Position numbers and translations under genes: made by a program
Notes under the pieces: generated by a model
The model's input: the letters and a program-made list of their open reading frames with translations, nothing else
The model's database searches: none
Told to the model about the DNA's origin: nothing
From: Cherax quadricarinatus
Lineage: Eukaryota > Arthropoda > Malacostraca > Decapoda > Parastacidae
NCBI RefSeq assembly: GCF_038502225.1
Contig: NC_091378.1
Span: forward strand, 7,360,100-7,424,099
Direction: 5' to 3'
Length of the DNA: 64,000 nt
Shown here: piece by piece, positions 34,855 to 45,806 of the stretch
Layout: the number at the start of each line of letters is the position of its first letter
How positions within the stretch are numbered: position 1 is the first letter of the stretch

Positions 34855-35490
34855 GCTGAAGGAGACTCGAACCTACGAACCTTAGAACATTGTTAAAATC
34901 TCTAGTAAGGCTGATGCATACAGGGGATGAGAAGAAAAGCTGTAAGCCTTCTCCCAGAAGGCTGGCTGCCTTGCATCAACGTGTAGCGCAAGCTATATGC
35001 CAAGGTATTGTCCAGTGTGGGTAGATTGGTATAGCACTGCGTACCTTGTTCCAAGGTTCGTAGGTTCGAGTCTCCTTCAGCCAGAGATCAGTGTAGAGGG
35101 AGACTCGAACCTACGAACCTTGGAACAAGGTACGCAGTGCTCTACTCACCGTACCACACTGGTCCAATATCTTGGCGCCCAGCCAACGCTGGACGTTTTG
35201 GTCCAAGGCAGCCAGCATTCAGGCAGGTGGTGATAGCTATTTCATCTCATGCACTGCATGCATCGACGGACGAGAGATTTTTGCAATGTTTAGAATTTGC
35301 AGAACAGGCGAAATATTTACAAACACTAACTCCTGGTCGAGGGAGGCTCAAACCTACGAACCTTGGGACAAGGTCGATGCATGCAGGGGATGAGATGAAA
35401 TAGCTAACACCACCTGCCTGAATGCTGGCTGCCTTGGATCAAAACGTCTTGAGTTGGCTGGGCGCCAAGATATTGGACCAGTAGCAATTT
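34855..35490. mobile_element. tRNA-like SINE units in nested inverted repeats
   Basis: tRNA-like blocks read GAGTAGAGCACTGCG (box A) and GGTTCGTAGGTTCGAGTCTCC (box B). One is on plus at 35020-35090, one on minus at 35095-35160, forming an inverted pair. A third and fourth decayed box B are at 34865 and 35345. A separate inverted repeat pairs 35160-35255 (CAATATCTTGGCGCCCAGCC) with 35385-35485. The whole stretch is a stack of fold-backs built from one SINE family. Confidence 0.7.
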
Positions 35491-35680
35491 CCACTTTTTA
35501 CAACCCAGAATTACTGGTATGTATTAACAGTATCTATCCCTCATACCTCCCCAATACACACGAATACACACGTATACACACATACACACACAGCTTTTAA
35601 GGGCAACATTGTAAGTAGGTGGGGTAAGCCCCAGGAGAGTGGGGGTCAGGTCACAAGAAGTTGCGGCCAGTCAAGGACCA

Positions 35681-35681
<1 letters not shown>

Positions 35682-35753
<72 letters not shown>

Positions 35754-35808
35754 CACACAACACACAACACACAACACACACAACACACACACAACATACA
35801 AACACACA
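35682..35808. repeat. (AC)n at CR1 5' boundary
   Basis: AC tract of about 70 bases followed by AACACACAAC variants, immediately upstream of the plus-strand CR1 leader. Confidence 0.96.
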
Positions 35809-36082
35809 TTGCCAGACTCACACATACACTCCCCCCCTCCCCCACCGACATCTCACTCCTTCACCTGATCCCTCCCCTCCCTCTTTCACCCTCCCCCTCC
35901 CCACCTCTCCCTCCTTCCCCCTCTCCCTCTCCCACTCACCCACTTGCTTCTCCCTCCTTCCCACATAGCCACAGTTCCTCCACTACCTCCCCCCCCACAC
36001 TCTGACATACACAATACTAACCTAACATACAGAATTACATAGGTTTCCCACTCTGAGACAATCAGGATAAAACAAAAATGGG

Positions 36083-37200
36083 TTGCCAGAGAGCAACAAG
36101 AAAAACCAAGGGACAGGAGGAGGAAACTGCAAAGGAAGATTGGCAGCAGAGCTCACAAAAAGAGAACATGAATGGGAAAAGAAACTAGAAGAACTTAGCA
36201 TGAGAATGGAAGAGAGGTTAGACATGGAAAGCAGGAAGTGGGAGGTACAAGTCAAAGCAGCAGAGGCCAGGATACAGAGTTTAGAAGAGGAACTGAAAAA
36301 TCTGAAACAGCCTAAAGAACTAAAGAACATTTTGGGATTGACAACAGAGACTGCTACCTCAGCCACAAATAAGGGGACTGTAGGGAAAGAAGGAGAAAAA
36401 CTGCATGTAGAAGCTCAATCAGTGGAGATGTAGTAAATGAAAGAGCTAAGCTATATGTGGAGGCCCTAACAGACCACAGCAGAGCCCAGGGAAAGCCGAG
36501 AAGGGAAAATGACAGGCCACTGAGCCCAAGTACATTAGCTAGTGAAACTGAAGAAAGGAAAGCTGCAATGGAGGAAATCAAATTGAATGAGGGGATACAC
36601 AGGGATATGCAGTTGGTCTTTGTGTATGGGCTCCAGGAAGTTGAAGGGGAAACATATGAAGCAAGAAAACAAAGGGAAAAAAAGCAATTGAAAGCATCAT
36701 GAAAGCAATAGGAGAAGACATGACCCAGCTGGAAAATTTTCGGAGAATAGGGGGGTTTGTAAAAAAAAGAACCCGGCCAGTGAAAGTGACCTTCAAGGCA
36801 GAATCGACTCGGAACAGGATAATGCAGGAGAAAGCATGATTAAGGGACATGCCGGCATACAGGAAGGTGTATCTCGACCGCGACAGAACACAAGCAGAAA
36901 GGCAGAATCAGAGAGAGATGGTACAAAGGCGAAAGGAGGGAAGAGAGGGGATGGAGAAGACAGACAGGAGATCCCAGACACAGGAAGATCAAATACAGCC
37001 TTCCTCACAACTTCCTATAGAAGCCTCCCAACCAGGTCAACCCCAGTGCAACCAAACACTCTAAACGAAAACACCCATGCCACATCCAATGCCCCCACCC
37101 ACTGCATTACAAACTCCACCCCCACAGCAACCACCCATAGTTCCTTATCAGGTCTCCCACTTCCCCAACCCCAATACACCTCCCAGACCACAATCTTAGA
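36083..37200 (+). pseudogene. CR1-like ORF1, broken
   Basis: Frame 36083-36433 starts MPESNKKNQGTG and has a charged coiled coil (EWEKKLEELSMRMEERLDME, then EARIQSLEEELKNL). Frame 36457-36702 has MQLVFVYGLQEVEGE. After a shift come LENFRRIGGFVKK, TRPVKVTF and YRKVYLDRDRTQAER, typical of the LINE ORF1 RNA-binding domain. It would coat the LINE RNA as a trimer or higher assembly. At least two frame breaks. Confidence 0.8.
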
Positions 37201-37209
37201 AAAGAAGTT

Positions 37210-38235
37210 GAAGGTGTGGTATACAAATGCAGACAGAATAACAAGTATGAGGAGTGGCACGAAAGAATCAAGGAGACATCCCCAGACATAATAGCACTCA
37301 CAGAAACAAAACTCACCAGAATAATAACAGATTCAATCTTTCCACCCGGATATAAAATCCTCAGAAAAGACAGAGGGAGGAGAGGGGGAGGAGGAGTTGC
37401 ACTGCTCATTAAAAACCAGTGGGGGTTTGAGAAAATGGAAGGAATGGATGGCACGGGCGAAAGGGACTACTTAGTAGGAACAATCCTGTCTGAGGGATAT
37501 AAGGTGATAATTGCAGTAATGTACAACCCACCACAGAACTGCAGGAGGCCAAGAGAAGAATACGATGAAAGCAACAGAGCAATGGTCGACACACTAGCTG
37601 AGGTGACCAGGAGAGCACACATGGGGGGAGCAAAGTTACTAGTTACGGGTGATTTCAATCACAAGGAGATTGACTGGGAAAACCTGGAGCCCCATGGGGG
37701 TCCCGAAACATGGAGAGCCAAGATCATGGATGTGGTACTGGAAAACCTCATGCATCAACATGTTAGAGACACTACCAGAGAGAGAGGAGAGGATGAACCA
37801 GCAAGACTGGACCTTGTATTCACCTTGAGTAGTTCGGACATCGAGGATATCATGTATGAAAGGCCCCTGGGAGCTAGTGATCATGTGGTTCTGTCCTTCG
37901 ACTACATAGTTGAGCTCCAAGTGGAGAAAGCAGCAGGAATAGGGTGGGAAAAACCAAACTACAAAAGGGGGAACTACTCAGGCTTGAGGAACTTCTTTCA
38001 AGACATTCAGTGGGAGAGGGAACTGACAGGAAAACCAGTACAAGAAATGGACTATGTGGCAACAAAATGCAAGGAGGCAGAGGAGAGGTTTGTTCCTAAG
38101 GGAAACAGAAATAATGGGAAGAACAGAACGAGTCTTTGGTTCACCCAAAGGTGTAGGGAGGCAAAAACTAGGTGTACTAGAGAATGGAAAAGGTACAGAA
38201 GACAGAGAACTCAGGAAAATAAAGAGATTAGCTGA
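37210..38235 (+). CDS. CR1-like ORF2 endonuclease and linker
   Basis: KVWYTNADRITS lies in the upstream frame; the 37216-38235 frame has DIIALTETKLTRI (metal Glu), GVALLIKNQW, VIIAVMYNPPQN, LLVTGDFNHKEIDW (Asp/Asn), LDLVFTL and GASDHVVLSFDY (catalytic Asp-His). It is an apurinic-type endonuclease that nicks the target. The linker is rich in Arg/Lys with RCTREWKRYRRQRTQ. It ends at a TGA after NKEIS, where sister copies continue. Confidence 0.88.
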   Translation, partial: EGVVYKCRQNNKYEEWHERIKETSPDIIALTETKLTRIITDSIFPPGYKILRKDRGRRGGGGVALLIKNQWGFEKMEGMDGTGERDYLVGTILSEGYKVIIAVMYNPPQNCRRPREEYDESNRAMVDTLAEVTRRAHMGGAKLLVTGDFNHKEIDWENLEPHGGPETWRAKIMDVVLENLMHQHVRDTTRERGEDEPARLDLVFTLSSSDIEDIMYERPLGASDHVVLSFDYIVELQVEKAAGIGWEKPNYKRGNYSGLRNFFQDIQWERELTGKPVQEMDYVATKCKEAEERFVPKGNRNNGKNRTSLWFTQRCREAKTRCTREWKRYRRQRTQENKEIS

Positions 38236-38239
38236 AGAG

Positions 38240-39033
38240 TCAGAAACGAATATGCACAGATAAGAAGGGAGGCTCAGCGGCAATACGAAAATGACATAGC
38301 ATCGAAAGTCAAGACTGACCCGAAGCTGTTGTACAGTCACATCAGGAGGAAAACAACAGTCAAGGACCAGGTAATCAGACTGAGGAAGGGTGATGGGGAA
38401 TTCACAAGAAACGACCGGGAGGTATGTCAGGAGCTCAACACAAGATTTAAAGAAGTATTTACAGTGGAAACCAGTAGGACTCCAGGAAATCAGAGCAGGG
38501 GGGGTGCACCAGTAAGTGCTGGATGAGGTACATATAACCAAGGAGGAGGTGAAGAAGCTGCTATGCAAACTTGACACCTCAAAGGCGGTGGGACCAGACA
38601 ACATATCTCCATGGGTCCTTAAAGAGGGAGCAGAGATATTGTGTGTACCGTTAACAAAGATCTTCAACACATCATTTGAAACTGGGCAACTCCCTGAGGT
38701 ATGGAAGATGGCAAATGTAGTCCCAATTTTTAAAAAGGGAGACAGACATGAGGCACTAAACTACAGACCTGTATCACTAACGTGTATAATATGCAAGGCC
38801 ATGGAGAAGATCATCAGGAGGAGAGTGGTGGAGCACCTGGAAAGAAACTAGTGTATAATTGACAACCAGCATGGTTTCAGGGAGGGAAAATCCTGTGTCA
38901 CAAACCTACTAGAGTTTTATGACAAGGTGACAGAAGTAAGACAAGAGAGAGAGGGGTGGATCGACTGCATTTTTTTGGACTGCAAGAAGGCCTTCGACAC
39001 AGTTCCTCACAAAAGGTTACTGCAAAAGCTATA
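38240..39033 (+). pseudogene. CR1-like RT N-terminal half, broken
   Basis: LLYSHIRRKTTVKDQVIRLR, then LDTSKAVGPDNISPWVLKEG, NVVPIFKKGDRHEALNYR, PVSLTCIICKAMEKIIRRRV, a stop after ERN, GFREGKSCVTNLLEFYDKV and GWIDCIFLDCKKAFDTV. In-frame stops near 38850 and 39031 inactivate it. Confidence 0.88.
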
Positions 39034-40054
39034 GGATCAGGCACACATAACAGGAAAGGCACTGCAATGGATCAGAGAATACCTGACAGGGAGGCAACAA
39101 CGAGTCATGGTACGTGACGAGGTGTCAGAGTGGGCGCCTGTGACAAGCGGGGTTCCACAGGGGTCAGTCCTAGGACCTGTGCTGTTCTTGGTATATGTGA
39201 ATGACATAACGGATGGGATAGACTCAGAAGTGTCCTTGTTTGCGGACGATGTGAAGTTAATGAGAAGAATCAAATCGGATGAGGATCAGGCAGGACTGCA
39301 AAGAGACCTGGACAGGCTACAAGCCTGGTTCAGCAACTGGCTCCTTGAGTTTAACCCTGCCAAATGCAAAGTCATGAAGATTGGGGAAGGGCAAAGAAGA
39401 CCGCAGACACAATATAGTTTAGACGGCCAAAGTCTGCAAACCTCACTCAAGGAAAAAGATCTGGGGGTGAGCATAACACCGAACATATCTCCCGAGGCGC
39501 ACGTCAATCAGATAACTGCTGCAGCATACGGGCGCCTGGCAAACCTACGGATAGCGTTCCGATACCTCAGTAAGGATTCATTCAAGACTCTGTATACTAT
39601 TTACGTCAGGCCCATACTGGAGTATGCAGCACCAGTTTGGAATCCACACCTAGTCAAGCACGTCAAGAAAATAGAGAAAGTGCAAAGGTTTGCAACAAGA
39701 CTAGTCCCAGAGCTACGGGGATTGTCCTACGAAGAAAGGTTGAGGGAAATCGGCCTGACGACACTGGAGGCAAGGAGGGTCAGGGGAGACATGATAACGA
39801 CATATAAAATACTGCGCGGAATAGACGAGGTGGACAAAGACGGGATGTTCCAGAGATGGGACACAGACACAAGAGGTCACAATTGGAAGTTGAAGACTCA
39901 GATGAATCGAAAGGATGTTAGGAAGTATTTCTTCAGTCATAGAGTAGTCAAGCCGTGGAATAGCCTAGAAAGTGACGTAGTGGAGGCGGGAACCATACAT
40001 AGTTTTAAGGCGAGGTATGATAAAGCTCATGGAGCAGGGAGAGAGAGAACTTAG
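39034..40054 (+). CDS. CR1-like RT C-terminal half, open
   Basis: Uninterrupted frame after the stop at 39031: GKALQWIREYLTGRQQRVMV, VTSGVPQGSVLGPVLF, VSLFADDVKLMRRI (catalytic FADD), LLEFNPAKCKVM, EKDLGVSITP, RPILEYAAPVWNPHL, RGDMITTYKILRGI and C-terminal NSLESDVVEAGTIHSFKARY. This is the best-preserved RT block in the window. Stop codon at 40052-40054. Confidence 0.92.
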
Positions 40055-40147
40055 TAGCAATCAGTGAAGAGGCGGGGCCAGGAGCTATGACTCGACCCCA
40101 GCAACCACAAATAGGTGAGTACAAATAGGTGAGTACAAATAGGTGAG

Positions 40148-40260
40148 TACACACACACAGCCACTGTGTGGGCGAAACATAGGCAGTGCGCTACCCACTC
40201 GGCCAGCTGGCTGGCAGGACTGGTGGGTCAAACCTCAATACTTGTTGAGTTAGCAGAAGC
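40148..40260. repeat. Short AC run, core fragment and tRNA-like relic
   Basis: AC run at 40148-40158, then GCCACTGTGTGGGCGAAACATAGG (a structured-core fragment, described here in pieces) at 40160-40183. A minus-strand tRNA-like relic follows: complement of 40185-40235 has CCGAGTGGGTAGCGCACTG and GAGGTTTGACCC. Confidence 0.6.
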
Positions 40261-40845
40261 ATCCTTCGTACCAACAGTAAAATGTAGATATACCTCTATA
40301 AACACACACCATAAGTTCTTCAGGGAATATTATTATTATCCGTAGGGATTATTAAGCTATTGTCGGAAGGGAGAGGGGGGGGGGAATGAAAGGCATTCAG
40401 GCTTAATTCAGGGAACTAGAGCACAGATCCAATTCCCTAGATCAAGAGCCCCTCACCAGCAGGGGATATACAGTTAGTAAGATCCTATTATTACGACTAG
40501 CTGGCGTGTATAAGTTGCTATTCATTTGGAAACGAAGACTTTCTTGTAATTTTTTTCTTTAGATCTTTATCTTGTTTACTGCTTCATGGCTACAAAGCAG
40601 ACCATTGAAGCTTGTAAAGTTCAGACCCTTGCAGACCACTCTGGTCAACCTTCACTCTGCTGCAGTGCACATGTACTCAGAGTGAATCGATTTATCTCAC
40701 GTCTGCAATAAATAACACTCATTACATTACCTGACAATCAACACCTGGGATCTGACAGATAGGACATAGTGATGACAAATCAAGGAAAGGGTGAGTACTC
40801 AAATTCACTGGTCTGTGAGTTTTAGGAATCACTTGTCATGAGTAA
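40261..40845. other. No feature recognised
   Basis: No repeat family or domain recognised. Confidence 0.4.
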
Positions 40846-40956
40846 AGCACCCTTCTGGCAAGACAGTGATGGAGTGAATGATGGTGAAAGTTTTTTCTTT
40901 TTCGGGCCACCCTGCCTTGGTGGGAATCGGCCAGTGTGATAATAAAAATAAAAATT
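40846..40956 (+). mobile_element. LINE 3' UTR fragment, A-rich tail
   Basis: GAATGATGGTGAAAG, then TTTCTTTTTCGGGCCACC, CTGCCTTGGTGGGA and an AATAAAAATAAAAAT tail. I recognise this style of ending from decapod RTE-like LINEs; assignment to the 9632-12353 family is inferred, because that copy's 3' end is in the gap. Confidence 0.5.
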
Positions 40957-41310
40957 GTCATAAGTTCCACCTGTTCCCTGATTTGCTTAGTCATCTTAAT
41001 ACGATTTCGTTAGTCACAGTGATGACCTTAACTTTTGCCTGTTCACAGGTTTACAGAAAAAGGTCAGTTTTACTCATTCACCAAAGTGGGATAGTCTGTT
41101 TTTTCTTCACTACCGCCAGTCAATTTAGAATTTCACAGATGAGAGTAACATAAATTTTTTGATGTCTGTGAGTTGGACAATACTTCCTCGATTTCACACA
41201 AGCGTCACTTTAACTGTTAGATCACACCTGGACAAGACTTTCAAACCTGGATACATCCGTGAAGACAAAATATACACTGAAGAAGAAAATATTATTAGAG
41301 CGGCCTTTCA
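40957..41310. other. No feature recognised
   Basis: The 91-aa frame at 40878-41153 has no recognisable motif. Confidence 0.4.
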
Positions 41311-41570
41311 CTCGGAGTAGAGCCTTATCAAACCATGACCCCATAGAGCTCTACCCAGGGCGAAACGTTGCCTCTGTAAATACGTGTTCCGACTCATTCC
41401 TGTAAGAATTACGCCTGTATATCCAGCGAGTGTGGCTAACCAGTTTTCCTGACTGCCCCCTTAAATACTGTTTGGCTCACAATCCAACATGAAATCAAAT
41501 TCTTTAAAACTAGTGTGACTAGTTAATGGTCGGAGTCGTACCGAAACGTTGTCATTAGTTTCATTCTCCC
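41311..41570 (+). mobile_element. Two structured core repeats, diverged
   Basis: First: AGCTCTACCCAGGGCGAAACG at about 41347-41367, then TTGCC. Second: AGTTAAT, stem GGT/ACC, GAAACGTT at 41543-41550, then GTCATTAG. Both keep only the hairpin and GAAACGTT. Confidence 0.55.
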
Positions 41571-41769
41571 ACGTGTTTTTTGTGTCATTTTATTCTTCAA
41601 AACTAGTCAGTTTAAACACAAAAATATTACCATTCACCAGTTCGATTTTGTAATATTTTGTAATATAAAAAGTTGGTTATTGGGGCAGCAAACTGACTTC
41701 TGGGTACACTGTAAAAAGGCACCTAATTCATTACACAGGATATATAAAAATAACACCTAAGCGATTTCA

Positions 41770-41965
41770 TGTGTGCAAGCACATGAGAGCTCTTAGGTGT
41801 TCCTGTTTTCACTGCGGTATTCTCATATATTTGCAGTCACGCGTTTGTGATATTTTTTCCATAACACAGGACATGCAAAACAACGAGTGTGAAAAGACGG
41901 TGAACTTCGAAGCGCTTTCGTGATTTCTCACATTATCAAGGAACTATAAAAATAAAAGATTAACA
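41770..41965. mobile_element. Structured core repeat, GAAAGCGCTT variant
   Basis: On the minus strand TTGATAA (complement of 41953-41959) is followed by a TGTGA GAAA TCAC hairpin and GAAAGCGCTTC (41909-41919). Here the palindrome is AGCGCT, not ACGT, a concerted change. The adjoining plus-strand part (41790-41880: GCGGTATTCTCATATATTTG) recurs in the inverted pair at 49753-49956. Confidence 0.6.
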
Positions 41966-41970
41966 GAAGG

Positions 41971-42330
41971 CACATAATAGCAAGATTACACTTCACGGTC
42001 AACATACAACACCTGAACATTTGTATGATGATGCGAGCGAGGTGGGTAAGGACCTGAGAGAGAGTGAGTTTATATTCTATCCAAACTTTAAGATTTTAGC
42101 TTTTCGAATATATGTTCTACATATTGTGACCTGACCTGTTCACTGTGATCTTATTGCAACACCGGATATATGCACAGAATGATGTATATTCCTCAATGTA
42201 TAGATAGTGAGATCCTGCCAGCCTGCTTACCTGCTATGGGATGGATAGAGGGTAATGTATGGATGGGATACCTGGAGTATACCTTGACCGGATGGTAAGA
42301 AAGACTGGATGGTTTTGGAGGAAGTGTAAA
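41971..42330. other. No feature recognised
   Basis: No family recognised. Confidence 0.4.
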
Positions 42331-42331
42331 G

Positions 42332-42333
<2 letters not shown>

Positions 42334-42378
<45 letters not shown>

Positions 42379-42380
42379 TA
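42334..42380. repeat. (GT)n(GA)n
   Basis: Short GT tract followed by GA units. Confidence 0.9.
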
Positions 42381-42525
42381 AAATATTTGAGAATATATTT
42401 TCTTTAACAGTATTCCACTAGCTGCGGCTCTAAATATTGAATCACTTAATAATACTATTAAATATTCCTCCTGCTCCTGACAGAATCAAGAGAGAGATTT
42501 ACACCATCATGGACACCGTGAAATT

Positions 42526-42655
42526 ATATACACTCGGTGGCCACTTTATTAGGTACACCTGGACACCTCATTATGAAAATGTCTAATCAGCCAATCAAGC
42601 GGCAACACCTCAATGCCTAAAAGCATGCAGACATATGGTCAAGAGTTTCGGATGT
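42526..42655 (+). mobile_element. Tc1/mariner-type transposon end
   Basis: TATACACTCGGTGGCCACTT, then TATTAGGTACACCTG, CTAATCAGCCAATCA and CATGCAGACATATGGTCAAG. I recognise this as the terminal inverted repeat and adjacent region of a Tc1-type element common in fish and other animal genomes (established knowledge, not searched here). Only one end of about 130 bases remains; no transposase sequence and no second terminus is visible. Confidence 0.75.
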
Positions 42656-42715
42656 TATTGGATTTATGTTCTCATTGCTTAAGTCGAATTTAAATTGCAC
42701 AGGGGTTATATTTTT

Positions 42716-42800
42716 ATCAGAGGTTACCTGGAGTTTACCTGGAGAGGTTTTCGGGGGTCAACGCCCCCGCGGCTCGGTCTGAGACCAGATCAGCTTGGCT
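42716..42800 (+). repeat. GC-rich interspersed repeat fragment
   Basis: GGTTACCTGGAGTTTACCTG, GAGAGGTTTTCGGGGGTCAA, CGCCCCCGCGGCTCGGTCTG. It has an internal tandem (TTACCTGGAG twice) and a GGGGGTC...CGCCCCC hairpin. I recall such a repeat from decapod sequences; class unknown. Confidence 0.55.
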
Positions 42801-44015
42801 CTGATTAAAATATAGTGTGAACGGCATCAGTCTTCAGTGGATGATACATCATTTGAAATGGATTGATCGTGTCATGGGTTCAGGCTGTGTAGGCACAAAT
42901 GTTGATGGATTCTATGCAATAACTGGAAAATTGCATCTACTGGTCAGCTTTAAACTTCAGTGTTGATGTGTTTTCCTCACAGGAAACAGTCTGTTGATGT
43001 TAAGCTTTGTATGTTATCAATGTGGTAATTTTATTAATTCAATTAGTTTGTGAAATAATTGCTGAGTGTCTCGTGTGATCAGAAAAAGTCACGGGTTTGA
43101 CTTTATTTAGTTTTGCGTCTATAACATCTCTGTGTCATCAAAACTATTATTAAACGTTTGTATTTGTGTATACTAGTTTTACTTATAACTTAGTTTCTTA
43201 AAGCTAGTTAGTCTTACAGAAAATATTGGATTGATTTTAGTTTGACAGGATCCCAATTCACCGTTTTGGAAGAAACTGGAGAAATTCAAAACTGTTTTTC
43301 ATGTGATAATTTTAGTACCGCGTTTGATAAGCTTCAAGCCTTCCACGCTCATGTGATTATGCAACTTCTAAGCGGCTTCAAGCTTAATGTACTTGTGTAT
43401 TTTAGGATAATGGCCTCTTAGGTCCTTTTGAAATGTTTGAATTAGATTCAGGTTGTGGATGTCTTAATTTACAATTTTTACTGAAGAAATTTGGATGCTG
43501 GTTTCCATATGATGATTTATGAATGCCTCTTCTGATTACCTTCGAATCTTCAGAACTAATATTTAATAGCATTGTCAACCTATGCCGCACTCTGTACTAT
43601 TCCAATAGTGTGCATTGAGGCACAAGGAACCGGGCTTGTGGAACACGGGAATACCTTCCTCGTATCGCGACCAGACTACAAAAATTGCTGATGTGTTTTG
43701 CCCGTACAGCAAGTTTCTCCAGTCGAGGCTAGAGGTGACTTTCGTTCTTGAGACGTAGTCCTTAGGTAACCATTTATGAACAGCTGAGAGATGTTCAATT
43801 CCATAACCTTGATGAAAGGTATTCAGTCACGTAATTAAAAACAGAGGTATGTGGGTAGAGATAAAATGTAAACAAATGATTCAGGGAACCAACAGAATGA
43901 TGAATTAAACACTTGTGCAGCACCTGGGTATCTTTGCGCAAAAGAGATACTCAAGTGGTGCGCAAGTGTCTAATTCCTCATCGATAAAAATAAACTGAAA
44001 TAAGGGGCGAGGTGT
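42801..44015. other. Mostly unassigned; one decayed core repeat
   Basis: At 43690-43745 the minus strand has CTGGAGAAACTTGCTG, TACGGGCAAAACAC, a decayed core. At 43905-43985 two short inverted pieces (CACTTGTGCAGCACCTGGGTATC...GATACTCAAGTGGTGCGCAAGTGTC, given in outline) form another small fold-back of the same style. The rest is unassigned. Confidence 0.45.
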
Positions 44016-45059
44016 CGAAGTTGGTGCTGCCCTCTCCAACTTCTTCATTTACTCTAATTTTCAGATAGGTTAACTTGTTTTCAACTTTGCTGATAAACAA
44101 GAACTTCTCTGTATCTTTTTATAAATATTTATCCAGTTTGAATCTCATGTTCAGGGCTTTTCCTGGTTAGATATTCTTAGCTCCGTATTCATATCTCTCT
44201 TATCAAATTTCGTCTTCCACTTCTCTCATGTCTCTCCTAAGTCTTCTTGCAAATGAATGAAGCTTGAGTATGCTCACTCGGTCTTCATGTATAAGATTCC
44301 TTATACACTGGATTAACTTTTATCTTAATGTCGGTATGTTTTCCAATGTATTTATATCCAAACCTGTGCCACTTTTTTTTTTTTTGGTAATTCTAGATAT
44401 AAATCTAATGCACGCTTTGATACTACAGTTTTTAGATTTCCGCGTACCATAATTCCCAAGTCTTTATTTTTTTCTCAGTGTGTGTGATCAAATACATTAC
44501 CTGATTTATAAGTGTCAGGGTTATTTTCTTTTCCGAAGATCGCGACTGCACGTGTCATCAGTAAATTGCATCTGACTCATCTCGGCCCACTACATTAGCT
44601 TCTCCAAATCTAAATGAAATTCATTGCTCTCCTGTGGAAAAACACACTTATCCAGTTCAGGATATTTATTAGAGGAAACGTTTAGCCCCGAGTAGCTTCT
44701 TAAGTCCTAAAGAAACCACTCGGGGCGAAACGTTTCCTCCAGTAAATGTCACTGGTATCCTCCTCCGACTCCTCCTCGATTCTGCCCTTTTTGTGTGTCG
44801 TCGGCAGATTTATTCACGCTGACTTTTATTTTCTCGATGTGGTCAGTATTGTAGATTGTGAGCAAGGGGCCTTAAACTGAATCTTGTGGAATGCCACTAG
44901 CGACTGGTCCTTGTTTTGATCTGGTGGATACACTAGCTGAGGTGGCCAGTAAAGCCACCATTGCTTTGCTGTCCTCTTGGACTCCTGCTGTTCTGTAGCG
45001 AGTTGTACATCACTGCAGTTACCACCTTAGGGCCCACAGACTGAATTGTTCCTATGATG
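44016..45059 (-). pseudogene. Very decayed LINE (RT C-terminus, endonuclease bits)
   Basis: The complement of 44250-44100 reads SILKLHSFARRLRRDMREVE, a CR1-type C-terminal helix; KDLGIMV lies near 44460; the PQDSV-GP block lies near 44880; and the endonuclease phrase VVTAVMYNSLQNS lies near 45000. The endonuclease phrase continues across the LTR insertion (GERDYIIG split at 45060/48142). Order and orientation are not fully consistent, so two LINE relics may be mixed. Confidence 0.55.
44645..44770. mobile_element. Structured core repeat, small inverted pair
   Basis: Left minus copy AGGAAACGTTTAGCCCCGAG (44672-44691) faces right plus copy CACTCGGGGCGAAACGTTTCC (44719-44738). Helix II is CTC/GGG-like with loop changes. 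It is inserted in the decayed LINE. Confidence 0.65.
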
Positions 45060-45064
45060 TAGTC

Positions 45065-45806
45065 TGTGAGGGAAAAGTTCAATAGATAGGAGTAGCGAGG
45101 GAGTATATAGTAACAGTTTCATTGCCGGCTACTTGTTAAGGTAAGGAAAGTCAAGCTCCCGCTATTCCCGCCTTTTTTCCCCCACCCCGAAAGTGATAGT
45201 TTGACTGCCAGCTGCTTGTTAAGGTAGGGTCAGTCTAACTCCCGCTATCCCTTCCCCTCCTTCTTCCCCCCCCCCCGAAAGGTGACGTGTGGGGCTCCGG
45301 TCCAAACGGTAATCACTAGACTCACAGCTCCCAGCACTACTGTAAGTACATGCCTGCCTTGTATTCTAGTGGATTTATTGGTTGAAAGCTTCACTTTTGA
45401 CCAATAATAAACTTAGTAATTTCAGTCTTGCTCTAAGTTGACTGTTGTAACAATCACCACATCTTTTAGGTATTGTACTTATCATGGAGAGTGATTTCTT
45501 AAGCAGTGGGTAATCTGTCTATCTTTCCAGCTTGGATGACAGAGAGGGTCACCTGCCAATCAACGAGCAGAACTGATGGAGATGGACTAACGTCCTGAGA
45601 CTTCCCCTTTTTGGATTTAATTATCTGTGCACCTGTATGAAATTGCAGGACGTAACCTCTCATCATTGCAGTGGTAAAGAACCTGCTTTCCTGTCATCAG
45701 GATAGAATACTCAAGGCTATACTGTGAAGAACTAGCCAGTGGGTTGTTACCAATACCTGCGACCCCCCCCCCATCATCGGTAACGGCTACGATTTCAACA
45801 AGCAGT
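45065..45806 (+). mobile_element. LTR, 5' part (plus orientation)
   Basis: Begins TGTGAGGGAAAAG and matches, inverted, the right-hand 750 bases of the complete LTR at 46935-47926. It stops at CAAGCAGT. TAGTC precedes it (45060-45064) and also follows the separated 3' part at 48137-48141, a 5-bp target duplication, so the two parts were once one plus-strand LTR inserted in the LINE relic. Confidence 0.85.

Larger units (their letters stand above)
35809..40148 (+). mobile_element. CR1-like LINE, near full length (~4.3 kb)
   Basis: Plus-strand copy with AC tracts on both sides. Order: pyrimidine-rich leader (35815-36000), ORF1 coiled coil (36083-36433), ORF1 RNA-binding part (36590-36900), proline/threonine-rich spacer, APE endonuclease (37200-37930), basic linker, RT (38516-40054), and a 3' UTR ending in three GGTGAGTACAAATA-type units before an AC run at 40148. 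The same length and order as the minus-strand copy at 14930-19546 define the family consensus. A few stops and shifts remain, so it is a recent but inactive copy. Confidence 0.92.
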
